Below, piece after piece: positions 8,319-16,313 of a stretch of 64,000 bases of DNA. This DNA is from Rhodococcus sp. RD6.2 (GTDB taxonomy: Bacteria; Actinomycetota; Actinomycetes; Mycobacteriales; Mycobacteriaceae). The position numbers and the translations under genes were made by a program. The stretch's first letter is position 1; each line of letters begins with the position of its first letter. The stretch is taken from NCBI RefSeq assembly GCF_001040705.1, contig NZ_CVQP01000001.1, forward strand, positions 488,324 to 552,323, written 5' to 3'. The notes beneath the pieces were generated by a model, which saw nothing but the letters and a program-made list of their open reading frames with translations, made no database searches and was not told where the DNA came from.

Positions 8319-9452
8319 TCACACGTCGGGTGTCGCGGTGACACCGAGACGCGGGAACAGCAGGTCCGCGACGTACTTCGCCTCGTCGATCAGTGGCCAC
8401 CCCGACAGGATCCAGATGTCGATGCCCAGATTCTCGCTCATGCGGAGGATGCGGTCCGCAACCTGGTCCGCACTGCCGACCAGATAGTTGCCCGTGCCCT
8501 TGCCTGCCACGTCGAACGGCGGCTCCGCGCCGGTCCACGTGGTCAGCCCGGCGGCCATGTTGGGCGCGTACTCGAGTTCGGCACGGGTGGGCAGTCGGCC
8601 GGCGCGCAGCGCGTCGATCCGGGCCTGCACCTGACGATCCTCCGACATCAGATCTGTGAGTGGTGGGAAGCCGAAGCTGGTGAGATTGCGGTCGGCCGTC
8701 GCGAGCACCGACTCCGGTGACGTCTGGGACAGCTGCCATTCGAAGCGTTCCCACGCCGCGTCCTCGGTCTCGCGGACGACGACGCTGGCGAGCACGCCGA
8801 ACCTCATCTCGCGGCCGGCATCGGCAGATGCCTTGCGGACCTTGGTGAACAGTGCGTCCATCGCCGATTCGGGGCTCATGAACATCAGGTACGCGTCGAG
8901 CACCTGCGCGGCGTGCGCGATGCCCTCGGGGGACGCGCCCGTGCCCCAGACCGGGACGCCACCGGGCTGGCGCGGGCCGGCGATCGCGGGCTTGTAGCGC
9001 GGTCCGTAGCCGAAATACGTGCCCTCGTAGCCGTCGGTCTCGTCGAGGTAGAGCCGCCTGACCAGCTTCCAGTACTCCTCCGACACCGCGTATCGCTCGG
9101 CCTTGGAGTGGAAGCTGCCGTAGCGGGCGAGCACCGGGTCGGCGCCGTTCACCTGGTTGTAGATCAGTCGGCCACCGGAGTACTGGTCGAAGACCTGTGC
9201 CTCCTCGGCCAGCAGCACCGGCGGCTTCACGCCCGGGTACTCGGGGACCACGAACCGGAGCCGTTCGGTGTCGGCCACCAGCGAGATCGCCTCCCGCGCC
9301 GTGGTCAGGGCGCCGTGGAAGCCGAGGCGGTCCAACGTACGGGCCTGCTCGCGCAGCGCGGCGAAGGACGGCTCGAAGCGGTGCCGCGGATCCCACGGCA
9401 CCTCACCGTCGTTCGCCCCGATGTACCACAGGATGTCGGGCGTGCTGGGCAT
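8319..9452 (-). CDS. SsuD/luciferase-like FMN-dependent monooxygenase
   Basis: A 377-aa bacterial-luciferase-like (TIM-barrel) flavin monooxygenase of the alkanesulfonate monooxygenase SsuD type. Visible family features are the TERLRFVV strand, the SGGRLIYNQVNG segment (near 95), the PVWGTGASPEG phosphate-binding stretch and a C-terminal NYLVGSADQVADRI. Such enzymes use FMNH2 from a separate reductase and oxygen; none of that reductase type is seen nearby. It lies 6 bp after the dehydroquinate-synthase-II-like gene and 7 bp before the NRPS-like start, inside the aryl-precursor operon. A tailoring step on the aryl unit (C- or N-oxidation) is therefore more likely than sulfonate catabolism, but that is inference. 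Confidence 0.82.
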   Translation of the reverse strand: MPSTPDILWYIGANDGEVPWDPRHRFEPSFAALREQARTLDRLGFHGALTTAREAISLVADTERLRFVVPEYPGVKPPVLLAEEAQVFDQYSGGRLIYNQVNGADPVLARYGSFHSKAERYAVSEEYWKLVRRLYLDETDGYEGTYFGYGPRYKPAIAGPRQPGGVPVWGTGASPEGIAHAAQVLDAYLMFMSPESAMDALFTKVRKASADAGREMRFGVLASVVVRETEDAAWERFEWQLSQTSPESVLATADRNLTSFGFPPLTDLMSEDRQVQARIDALRAGRLPTRAELEYAPNMAAGLTTWTGAEPPFDVAGKGTGNYLVGSADQVADRILRMSENLGIDIWILSGWPLIDEAKYVADLLFPRLGVTATPDV

Positions 9453-9458
9453 GGTTGG

Positions 9459-10664
9459 TCAGCGCTCGTCGCAGAACTCGGTGATCGGCAGTCCGACGTG
9501 GCGGGCCTCGGTGGGGACGTAGCCGAGCAGGACGTCGCCGGGGGTGAGTTCGGTGACGTTGTTGACCGAGCCGCCGGGGCCGAGGAGGCGCACGTGCCAG
9601 TCGTCCTGCGCGATGACATTCACGTTCTTGCCATTGGGGGCGACGGCGGTGATCGAGATCAGCGGGCGCTTCTCGATCTTGACGCGCCCGATGCGGACCT
9701 CCCGGACGCTGCCGTCGGTGCGGACCGCGAGGATCGGGAAGCCCGCCTGCAGTTCACTGACGTAGCGGGTCCGGTTGTCGGGACCGAGCACGTAGGAGTG
9801 CACGGCGCCTGCGTTCCACCGGAACGGACGGGTCGGCATGTACGGCAACGGATGGGTCTCGCTGCAGGACAGGAACATTCCTGTGGAGAAGGAACCGATC
9901 AGGCAGCCCTCGTCCAGCTCGAGCAGCGAGCAGGTGTCGATGCAGGCGCGATCGCCCATGCCGATGTGCTCGACCTTCGTGACGACGAGCTCGGAGAGCT
10001 CCATGCCCTCGAGCTTGTGGTCGACGATCCGGGCCAGCTTGACGACGTCGTCCGCGGTACGCGGTGCGAGCAGCAGTCCGTCGGAGCCGTGCTCGAGCAC
10101 CAGCTTGACGATTTCGGCGTCCTCGACGTCGTTGACGGTGGTGATCGTCCGGCCGCCCGAGTTCTCGGCGGCCGCGATGACGATCTCCAGCGGAATCTTG
10201 GTGGGATCGGTGAAGGTCAGCAAGGTCCAGGGAACCTCACGGACCACCTCGCAGGCCTCCTGAAGGGTGGGGGCATCCGAGACCACCACGTGCACCCCGC
10301 GATCCGGGGTGTGGCCGATGTGCTTCGAGTGCACGTCGCCGCGATTCGACAGGATCACGAGGTCGACGGCGTCGTAGGGGAAGTCCTCCGCGACGGGTGC
10401 GTCGACGGCGAGGATGCGGCGCACCGTCGGCGGCAGGCCCTCGAACGTGGCGACATCGTCGGACAGGATGCCGTCGATGCGGTGATGCAGTGCCGCCTGC
10501 ACGACGGCGGGCAGCAGATCCTCGTCCACCGCACGCACGTCGAGCCATGCGAAGTGACCCTCGCGGCTGACGGGGGTGCGACGGGAATCGGCGCCCGCGC
10601 CTGCGGTGGGGACGATCTGGTCGGTGACGATGGTGCTGTCCATGTTCGGACGGGTTCCCTTCAT
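9459..10664 (-). CDS. 3-dehydroquinate synthase II family protein (GriH-like)
   Basis: A 401-aa member of the archaeal-type 3-dehydroquinate synthase II family (MJ1249/AroB-prime), unrelated to normal AroB. Recognisable blocks are AFTDPTKIP-type LLTFTDPTKIPLEI, GSDGLLL, VEHIGMGDRACIDTCSLL, the GSFSTGMFL and PFRWNAGAVHSY segments and a C-terminal NVIAQDDWHVRLL. In archaea it makes dehydroquinate; in Streptomyces griseus the homologue GriH turns the GriI product into 3-amino-4-hydroxybenzoate. The aldolase partner is 27 bp upstream, which matches the griI-griH arrangement. The ATG at 10664 has no clear Shine-Dalgarno; ATG 10643 is an alternative. Because it sits with an aryl hydroxylase and an acid-activating synthetase, aminohydroxybenzoate synthesis fits better than shikimate supply. 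Confidence 0.88.
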   Translation of the reverse strand: MKGTRPNMDSTIVTDQIVPTAGAGADSRRTPVSREGHFAWLDVRAVDEDLLPAVVQAALHHRIDGILSDDVATFEGLPPTVRRILAVDAPVAEDFPYDAVDLVILSNRGDVHSKHIGHTPDRGVHVVVSDAPTLQEACEVVREVPWTLLTFTDPTKIPLEIVIAAAENSGGRTITTVNDVEDAEIVKLVLEHGSDGLLLAPRTADDVVKLARIVDHKLEGMELSELVVTKVEHIGMGDRACIDTCSLLELDEGCLIGSFSTGMFLSCSETHPLPYMPTRPFRWNAGAVHSYVLGPDNRTRYVSELQAGFPILAVRTDGSVREVRIGRVKIEKRPLISITAVAPNGKNVNVIAQDDWHVRLLGPGGSVNNVTELTPGDVLLGYVPTEARHVGLPITEFCDER

Positions 10665-10691
10665 GTATGACGCGAGGTGAATCGGGCGCCG

Positions 10692-11519
10692 TCAGGCGCT
10701 TTCGAGCTCGATGGCGGGGGCAGGGGAATGGACGAGCCGCGCCAGAGCGGATGCGACTGCGAACGGGTCTCGTGCCTCGAACACGTTGCGGCCGAAACTC
10801 AATCCGGCCACACCGGACGTGAGGATCTCCGCGCCGAGCGCGATCGCGTGGTCGTCGCCATCGCGTGTGCTCGGTCCGCCTGCGACGCAGATCGGGATCG
10901 GGCAGGACTCGACGACTCGCCGCATCTCGTCCGGGTCTCCGCAGTAGTCGAGCTTGACGATGTCGGCGCCGAGGTCGGTCGCGATGGCGGCGAGGTGGGC
11001 GAGTTCGCCGGAGTCCGACGGCAGGTCGGCGCGCAGTGGTCCTCGGGCGTACATCATCGCGAGCAGTGGCATGCCGAGCAGTTCGCACTCCCGGGACACA
11101 GCGCCGAAGTCCGCGAGCTGTTCGCGTTCGGTGGGTGATCCGACGTTGACGTGGATGCTGACGGCGTCCGCGCCGATCCGCAGGGCGTCTTCGACGCTCG
11201 TGACCAGGATCTTCGCGTTGAGGTCCATGCTGCGGTTGGTGCCTGCGGAGAGGTGGACGATCAGTCCGGTGCGCGCGAAGACTGTGGGATCGACGTGGCG
11301 GACGCGGCCTCGGTGCAGGATCACGGCGTTGGCGCCCGCGTCCGCGAGCGTCCGGACGGTGGCGTCGGCGTGGTCGGCGGCGCCGAGGGGGCCGGTGGTG
11401 ACGGAGTGGTCCATCGGCACGATGAAGGTCCGGCCGGTGCCGTGATCCGAGATGCGGGAGAGTCGAAGTCCCTTGCCGCTCATGGCTCGAGCGCGTGTGG
11501 TCGTGGGGAAACTCAACAT
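10692..11519 (-). CDS. DhnA-type class I aldolase (GriI / ADH synthase-like)
   Basis: A 275-aa TIM-barrel aldolase of the DhnA/DeoC-like class I family that includes archaeal 2-amino-3,7-dideoxy-heptulosonate synthase (MJ0400) and GriI. Diagnostic parts are the IVPMDHSVTTGP segment near the start, DADAVSIHVNVGS-type IGADAVSIHVNVGS, the strand DIVKLDYCGD with the probable Schiff-base Lys, and the phosphate-binding CVAGGPS followed by GVAGLSFGRNVF. GriI joins aspartate semialdehyde to dihydroxyacetone phosphate. I chose ATG 11519 because GGAG lies 8 bp upstream; ATG 11549 and 11483 are alternatives. It is the first gene of a six-gene operon ending at 3586, with an IdeR-like box 62-80 bp upstream, so its expression should rise when iron is scarce. 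Confidence 0.88.
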   Translation of the reverse strand: MLSFPTTTRARAMSGKGLRLSRISDHGTGRTFIVPMDHSVTTGPLGAADHADATVRTLADAGANAVILHRGRVRHVDPTVFARTGLIVHLSAGTNRSMDLNAKILVTSVEDALRIGADAVSIHVNVGSPTEREQLADFGAVSRECELLGMPLLAMMYARGPLRADLPSDSGELAHLAAIATDLGADIVKLDYCGDPDEMRRVVESCPIPICVAGGPSTRDGDDHAIALGAEILTSGVAGLSFGRNVFEARDPFAVASALARLVHSPAPAIELESA

Positions 11520-11580
11520 CGGCCGGACTCCAATCGGAACGTCGCGCATGCGGGGTCGAACGCGCTGGCGTCCCGCAGTA

Positions 11581-11599
11581 TTAGGGTAGGCTACACAAA
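11581..11599. promoter_or_regulatory. IdeR/DtxR-like iron box upstream of the aldolase operon
   Basis: TTAGGGTAGGCTACACAAA matches 15 of 19 positions of TTAGGTTAGSCTAACCTAA, the best of the five sites seen. It lies in the 149-bp gap between the aldolase start and the end of the PobA-type gene, 62-80 bp before the aldolase ATG. Confidence 0.7.
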
Positions 11600-11668
11600 G
11601 CTACGTGCTGGATCATAGGGGGGGTGACTGCATCTGCGCCACACCGTCGGGGCGGGCCGTCGAGTGCC

Positions 11669-12856
11669 TCACCCGGTGAAGTTCCATCGAGTCGGGAACG
11701 GCAGGCCCAGGTACACCTCGCCGAGGGCGGCCTGTTCGGCCTCGGACTCCACCCATCGGCCGAGGCGGGCGCGGCGCAGTTGCCAGTCCATGGGGTCGTC
11801 GCTCAGTGCATGCAGGGTCGTGGTGAGGGTCCACGAGAACTGTTGTGCCTTCCAGATTCTCGGCAGGCACGTCTCGGAGTAGGCGTCGAGGAACGAGCGA
11901 TCGCCCGCGGCGAAGTACGCGCCGAGTGCATGCGAGAGGGTGCTTGCATCCGAGACCGCCAGGTTGAGGCCCTTCGCTCCGGTCGGCGGCACGATGTGTG
12001 CGGCATCGCCGAGCAGGAAGAGCCGTCCGTCCTGCATCGTCTCGCACACATACGAACGCAACGGTGCCACCGACCGGTCGAAGATCTCGCCGCGTTCGAG
12101 TTCGGGGTGGTCGTCGCTCGCACTGCGCAGTGCCAGCTCGTCCCAGATGCGCTCGTCCGACCAGTCGTCGAGGTCGGTGTCCGCGGGAACCTGCAGGTAC
12201 TGGCGAGTGATGCGCGGTCCGCGCATGCTGTGGACCGAGAGTCCGTTCTCGTGGGCGCAGTACATGCCCTCGGGGGTCGTCGGCGCGGTCCGGGCCAGGA
12301 TGCCGAGCCACGCCACCGGGTAGGTGCGACTGTGCTCGCGCAGTCGACCGGCCGGGATGTGCGCACGACTGACACCGTGGAAGCCGTCGCAGCCCGCGAC
12401 GAAGTCGGCGGTGATCTCGAGGGGTGTGCCCGCGTGGTCGACGAGGATGCGCGCACCGTCGGCGGTTGTCTCGATCGCGGTCACCTCGGCGTCGAAGAGG
12501 AGTGATCCGCCCGTGGACAGGCGATTTGCGACCAGATCCTTGACCAGTTCCTGTTGGGCGTACACCGTGGCGTGGCCGCCGCCCAGGCGATGGAAGTCGA
12601 GGTGATGGGTGGCGCGGTCGAATCGGAGGTAGAAGCCGTTGTGCGACATGCCTTCCGTGCTGAGGCGGTCGCCTACGCCGAGTTCGTGCATCAGTGCGAC
12701 GGTGGGCTGCTCGAGGACGCCGGCCCGGGTTCGGGTCTCGATGTACTCCCGATCGCGGTTCTCCAGCACGATCGAGGAAACACCCTGGAGATGAAGCATT
12801 CGGGAGAGCGTCAGGCCCGCGGGTCCGGCTCCGATGATCGCTACCTGGGTGTGCAC
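11669..12856 (-). CDS. pobA: PobA-type 4-hydroxybenzoate 3-monooxygenase (FAD)
   Basis: A 395-aa class A flavoprotein hydroxylase, the same length as classical PobA. It has the FAD Rossmann motif GAGPAG (9-14), the AGCDGFHGVSR DG-motif near 157 and the PobA signature GDAAHIVPPTGAKGLN near 285. PobA uses NADPH and oxygen to hydroxylate 4-hydroxybenzoate to protocatechuate. The GTG at 12856 is chosen over a longer start because AAGGGA lies 6 bp upstream and the protein then begins HTQVAIIGAG as family members do. No protocatechuate ring-cleavage gene is near. Beside GriI/GriH-like genes it may instead hydroxylate 3-amino-4-hydroxybenzoate at C5 to an aminocatechol, or supply protocatechuate as an iron-binding unit (inference). 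It is transcribed alone toward the aldolase, from a promoter region holding an IdeR-like box. Confidence 0.87.
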   Translation of the reverse strand: MHTQVAIIGAGPAGLTLSRMLHLQGVSSIVLENRDREYIETRTRAGVLEQPTVALMHELGVGDRLSTEGMSHNGFYLRFDRATHHLDFHRLGGGHATVYAQQELVKDLVANRLSTGGSLLFDAEVTAIETTADGARILVDHAGTPLEITADFVAGCDGFHGVSRAHIPAGRLREHSRTYPVAWLGILARTAPTTPEGMYCAHENGLSVHSMRGPRITRQYLQVPADTDLDDWSDERIWDELALRSASDDHPELERGEIFDRSVAPLRSYVCETMQDGRLFLLGDAAHIVPPTGAKGLNLAVSDASTLSHALGAYFAAGDRSFLDAYSETCLPRIWKAQQFSWTLTTTLHALSDDPMDWQLRRARLGRWVESEAEQAALGEVYLGLPFPTRWNFTG

Positions 12857-12911
12857 GAGGGTTCCCTTCGTCGGTGTGACAGTCCTCACAGGGGGCGCCC
12901 ACGCGCTTTGC

Positions 12912-12930
12912 TTAGGCTTGCCTACCTTCT
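12912..12930. promoter_or_regulatory. IdeR/DtxR-like iron box in the divergent pobA / glycosyltransferase promoter region
   Basis: TTAGGCTTGCCTACCTTCT matches 13 of 19 positions of the IdeR consensus, with an intact left half and centre. It lies in the 187-bp gap between the divergent pobA-like gene (56-74 bp from its start) and the GT2 gene at 13044, so it could control both directions. A TATAAC hexamer follows at 12934-12939 as a possible -10 element for the rightward gene. Confidence 0.55.
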
Positions 12931-13043
12931 ACTGTATAACTCGCGGTTCGACGAACTGCGGGACCCCCGATCGACCAACGAGTAACGGCGCAGCCGGTTT
13001 TCGTGCGATTCGGCCCTGATGTGAACAAATTGGAGCCATCGAC

Positions 13044-13892
13044 GTGAGCATCCCAACACCGACGGACGGCCCGGGAACCCCCGCAGTCCCGACCGTCGTA
13101 CCCCCCGCCGACGGCAATGCCGGTCGTGGCGGCAGGCCCACAGTTTCGGTCATCATCCCCGCCATGAACGAGGCGAAGAACCTCCCCTTCGTCGCCTCTC
13201 GGATGCCGGACGGCATCGACGAAATCGTGTTCGTGGACGGCAATTCCGTGGACGACACCGTCGCGGTGGCGCGCTCGCTGTGGCCTGCCGCCACCTTCGT
13301 CACCCAGACCCGAGGCGGCAAGGGCAACGCCCTCGCCTGCGGCTTCGCCGCCGCGACCTGCGACATCATCGTGATGATCGACGCCGACGGATCGACCGAT
13401 CCCGCCGAGATCCCGCTGTTCGTGGAGGCGCTCGTCGGCGGCGCCGACCTCGCCAAGGGAAGTCGCTTCGTAGGCCGCGGTGGCAGTTCCGACATCACCG
13501 CGCTGCGCAACGTCGGGAACAAGGGACTCAACGGCCTGGTGAACCTGGTCTTCCGGACCCAGTTCTCCGACCTGTGCTACGGCTACAACGCGTTCTGGCG
13601 CAAGCACGTTCCGCTGATCGAGCTGCCGCCGATCGAGTACCAGCGTGCGCAGTGGGGCGACGGCTTCGAGATCGAGACCGTCATCAACGTTCGACTCGCG
13701 ACCAGTGGGCTCAACATCGTCGAGGTCGGCAGCTTCGAGGGGCCGCGACTGCACGGGCGTAGCAACCTCAACGCCTACAGCGACGGCATGCGCGTGCTGC
13801 GCACCATCGGGCAGGAATGGAACCACTGGCGTGCCACGAAGGACATCCGCAAGGCATCGGCCCGCGCCGATGTGCGTGAACTGACGACGTGA
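13044..13892 (+). CDS. GT2 family glycosyltransferase (dolichol-phosphate-mannose-synthase-like)
   Basis: A 282-aa GT-A fold glycosyltransferase. Residues about 33-45 hold VSVIIPAMNEAKNL, then VDGNSVDDT near 72, TRGGKGNALACG near 96 and the metal-binding DADGSTDPAE near 112. The later YGYNAFWR and GFEIETVIN stretches are typical of dolichol-phosphate-mannose and polyprenyl-phosphate-sugar synthases. It has no C-terminal membrane helices. It probably moves a sugar from an NDP donor to a lipid carrier in the cytoplasm. The GTG start has GGAG 8 bp upstream. Its stop overlaps the start of the flippase-like gene (GTGA), the same coupling seen for the other flippase. An IdeR-like box lies in its promoter region. 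Confidence 0.85.
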   Translation: MSIPTPTDGPGTPAVPTVVPPADGNAGRGGRPTVSVIIPAMNEAKNLPFVASRMPDGIDEIVFVDGNSVDDTVAVARSLWPAATFVTQTRGGKGNALACGFAAATCDIIVMIDADGSTDPAEIPLFVEALVGGADLAKGSRFVGRGGSSDITALRNVGNKGLNGLVNLVFRTQFSDLCYGYNAFWRKHVPLIELPPIEYQRAQWGDGFEIETVINVRLATSGLNIVEVGSFEGPRLHGRSNLNAYSDGMRVLRTIGQEWNHWRATKDIRKASARADVRELTT

Positions 13893-15196
13893 CCACAGGG
13901 GCCGCGCCGAGCACGCGCACGGCCGGTTCGGGAATCCAGGCCAAGAGTCTCGAGCGAAACAGTCTCGCGCTCACGGTGTCCGCCGCGCTGACCGGCGTTC
14001 TCGGTCTCGGATACTGGGCGCTTCTCGGGCGTCACTACCCCGCACGAGAAGTGGGGGCCGCATCGGCGGTGATCACCACCGCCACGATGCTCTCGGCGTT
14101 CGGGAACATCAGCCTCGGCGCGCTGTTCGAGCGGTTCCTGCCACTCGCGGGAGGCCGTGCCTCGGCGCTGGTGCGTTCCGGCTTCCTGGTGGGTGGTTGC
14201 GGCGGGCTCTTCCTCGGCGCGCTGTTCCTGCTGTGGGGGCCGACGGACGAGATGTTCGACGGTCCACTCGAAGCGGCGTCCTTCCCGCTGATCGTGCTGG
14301 TGTTCTCGGCGTTCGCGCTCCTCGACCACACCTCGGTCGGCCTGCGCGAAGCGGGTTGGGCCGCTACGAAGAACGTCACGCATGCCGTCGTCAAACTGGT
14401 TGCCGCGATCGCCCTCGCATTCACCGCGTCCCGGCTCGCCGTCATCTGGAGCTGGACGATTCCCGCGCTGATCGGAGCAGCCGTTCTCGGAGTCGCGGTC
14501 GCGCAGCGGCTGCGTCGTCCCGAGATCGCAGGAGCGCCCTCGCACTTGCCGGATCGGCGTGAGATGGGGTCCTTCCTCGCCGGCTCCTACGGGATCTATG
14601 TTGTGGGATCGCTCGCGCCCCTGATGCTTCCGCTGATCGTGGTCGCCGAGATGGGCGCCGACCACAACGCCTACTTCGCCATCGCATGGTCGCTCGTGTC
14701 GGCCGTCCTCGTGCTGATGACCGTCCTGATGGGGCCGTACGTTGCGGGCGTCGCAGCCGACCCCGACCAGGTCCAGGCGCTGACCCGACGATTCCTGATC
14801 GTTCTCGCGGTGGTCACGGCAGGGGGCGTGGTCCTGTTCGCTGTCGTGGCGCCGGTACTGCTCCGCATCGTCGGAGACGACTACGCGGACACCGGAACTC
14901 CGCTCCTCAGGCTCGCCGCGATCGCGCTGATCCCCGCGATAGTGGGATTCGCCTACAACGCCGTCGCCCGCGTGCGTCGGCGGCTACGGCTGGCGATCGT
15001 GGTCCAGGTCGTCAACGCGGCGCTGGTCCTCGGCTTGAGCATCGCCCTCATCGACGATCATGGTCTGGCTGCGATGGGCTGGGCCTACATCGTCGCGGAG
15101 GCGGTGTCGGCAGTGGTGCTCATCGTTCCGCTGACCAGGGCAGTACGTGCACTCGGAAGTGAACCGCGGGGCGTTCAGCCGGCCTCTGTCATCTGA
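13889..15196 (+). CDS. Flippase-like polysaccharide export membrane protein (paralogue of 3586-4893)
   Basis: A 435-aa membrane protein with about twelve hydrophobic helices, MOP/Wzx-like, and the same length as its paralogue at 3586-4893. Shared segments are near-collinear from SLERNSLAL onward (EVGAASAVITTATML, RFLPLAGG, LMLPLIVVAEMG, NAYFxxAW). It should move a lipid-linked or amphipathic saccharide outward. The GTG start overlaps the stop of the GT2 gene (GTGA). Its 3-prime end overlaps the convergent GH16 gene by 22 bp. Two related exporters in one cluster, each coupled to a different glycosyltransferase, suggest two related substrates or a heteromeric pair. Confidence 0.82.
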   Translation: MTTGAAPSTRTAGSGIQAKSLERNSLALTVSAALTGVLGLGYWALLGRHYPAREVGAASAVITTATMLSAFGNISLGALFERFLPLAGGRASALVRSGFLVGGCGGLFLGALFLLWGPTDEMFDGPLEAASFPLIVLVFSAFALLDHTSVGLREAGWAATKNVTHAVVKLVAAIALAFTASRLAVIWSWTIPALIGAAVLGVAVAQRLRRPEIAGAPSHLPDRREMGSFLAGSYGIYVVGSLAPLMLPLIVVAEMGADHNAYFAIAWSLVSAVLVLMTVLMGPYVAGVAADPDQVQALTRRFLIVLAVVTAGGVVLFAVVAPVLLRIVGDDYADTGTPLLRLAAIALIPAIVGFAYNAVARVRRRLRLAIVVQVVNAALVLGLSIALIDDHGLAAMGWAYIVAEAVSAVVLIVPLTRAVRALGSEPRGVQPASVI

Positions 15197-16116
15197 ACGG
15201 CATTCGGCGCCGGCGCGATCGTGCGGTTGCTCATCGCGTCCAGCTGTGACTTCTCCGGCGCGTACACCGCCACCCAGTCGATCTCCACGTCCACACTGTC
15301 CGGACGCAACGGGCTCGTCTCGGAGCACGGTGTGATACCCCAGTCCGCACGACGCTCGCAGGCGCCGGCCTCGGCCTGCAGCCCTAGCCACATCGGCTGG
15401 TCCGGAACCATGACGTCCGAACGGACCTCGGCCCACACCGCACCGTCGAGCAGATAGCGGATGATTCCCGGCCCCCACTCGACCCCGACGGTGTGCCAGT
15501 CCGAGAAGTCGCCGGTGACGAAACCATGGGATTTCCTGTTCTCCCCACTCGCGTCGACCCAGTGCACGAACGCGTCCATCTGCGTGCGCTCCCCGCTCGC
15601 GGACTCTGCGAAGTCGATCTCCGGTGGCCACTTCTCGCGCTGCGGCCACAGGAGCATGTGATACGAGATGTCGTCGCTGCGGTCGGCGCGCATCCGGATC
15701 TCCCACCGCCCGTACTCCTGCGTCACGGGATAGTTGGAGACCCCACCGGTGACCCACCCGTCGGCCGTGCGTTCGGACTTCAGCGTGAGTGCGCCGCCTG
15801 CCACCTCGACCATCGACCCGTCCCACCAGCTGTTCGGGTTTCCACCGGGCTGCCCGCTGTAGGAACTCCACTTGCTGCCGAGTTCGCACCGGTCGAAGTC
15901 GTCGGTGAAGATCTGCGTCCACCCCGGCAGATCACCGACGGGAACGGGGATCTCGCCGGGAATCTCACTCTCACCGCAGACGTCCGATGCGGGAGCGGCG
16001 CCCAGTCGGCCGGTCGGGTTGTTCGTCGGGATCGTGCAGGACGTGCAGGCGGCCGCGGCGAGCGCCGCGGCCAGGGCGCGCGCAGTCCGGCGTGCGCGCA
16101 GGGGGCGACGCGTCAT
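15175..16116 (-). CDS. Secreted GH16 glycoside hydrolase, putative lipoprotein
   Basis: A 313-aa protein with an Arg-rich n-region, an Ala-rich helix and a lipobox-like AAAC (Cys24), so probably anchored outside the membrane. The rest is a GH16 concanavalin-like lectin/glucanase fold (GWTQIFTDDFD near 65, WEIRMRA near 139) with the catalytic ExDxxE motif intact as EIDFAE (166-171), and a C-terminal DVEIDWVAVYAP strand. GH16 enzymes cut or transglycosylate beta-1,3/1,4-glucans, galactans and related polymers. The ATG at 16116 overlaps the stop of the small membrane protein gene (ATGA). As the last gene of a glycan operon it may trim or release the polymer. A second GH16 lies at 23105-24418. 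Confidence 0.87.
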   Translation of the reverse strand: MTRRPLRARRTARALAAALAAAACTSCTIPTNNPTGRLGAAPASDVCGESEIPGEIPVPVGDLPGWTQIFTDDFDRCELGSKWSSYSGQPGGNPNSWWDGSMVEVAGGALTLKSERTADGWVTGGVSNYPVTQEYGRWEIRMRADRSDDISYHMLLWPQREKWPPEIDFAESASGERTQMDAFVHWVDASGENRKSHGFVTGDFSDWHTVGVEWGPGIIRYLLDGAVWAEVRSDVMVPDQPMWLGLQAEAGACERRADWGITPCSETSPLRPDSVDVEIDWVAVYAPEKSQLDAMSNRTIAPAPNAVQMTEAG

Positions 16117-16313
16117 CCGGCGAGGGCGATCAGTCGAACGAAGGTCATGGCTGCCGCGGTCGCCACGCACACCGCGAGGGCGACGGAGACGATGTGCGCG
16201 GACGGCTTCCTGCCGATGGCGCCGGTGTCCGGCACATCGCGTTCGCGCAGGGCGACACTGACGAGCAGCAGGACGGCGGACAGGACGAAGAACAGGACGG
16301 TCAGGTTACTCAT
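16113..16313 (-). CDS. Small two-helix membrane protein, unknown function
   Basis: A 66-aa protein not recognised as a known family. It consists of two hydrophobic helices (about 4-21, LTVLFFVLSAVLLLVSVAL type, and 40-62) joined by a short basic loop (RERDVPDTGAIGRKPS), so both termini should face the same side. Its ATG overlaps the stop of the 747-aa membrane protein gene (ATGA), and its stop overlaps the GH16 start (ATGA). This double coupling, and the absence of any better frame here, make it a real gene. It is probably an accessory subunit of the large membrane protein. Confidence 0.72.
   Translation of the reverse strand: MSNLTVLFFVLSAVLLLVSVALRERDVPDTGAIGRKPSAHIVSVALAVCVATAAAMTFVRLIALAG

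Noticed and set aside
11669-12856. Protocatechuate catabolic locus around pobA
   Set aside because: No pcaGH, pcaR or transport genes are nearby; the neighbours are biosynthetic and glycan genes.
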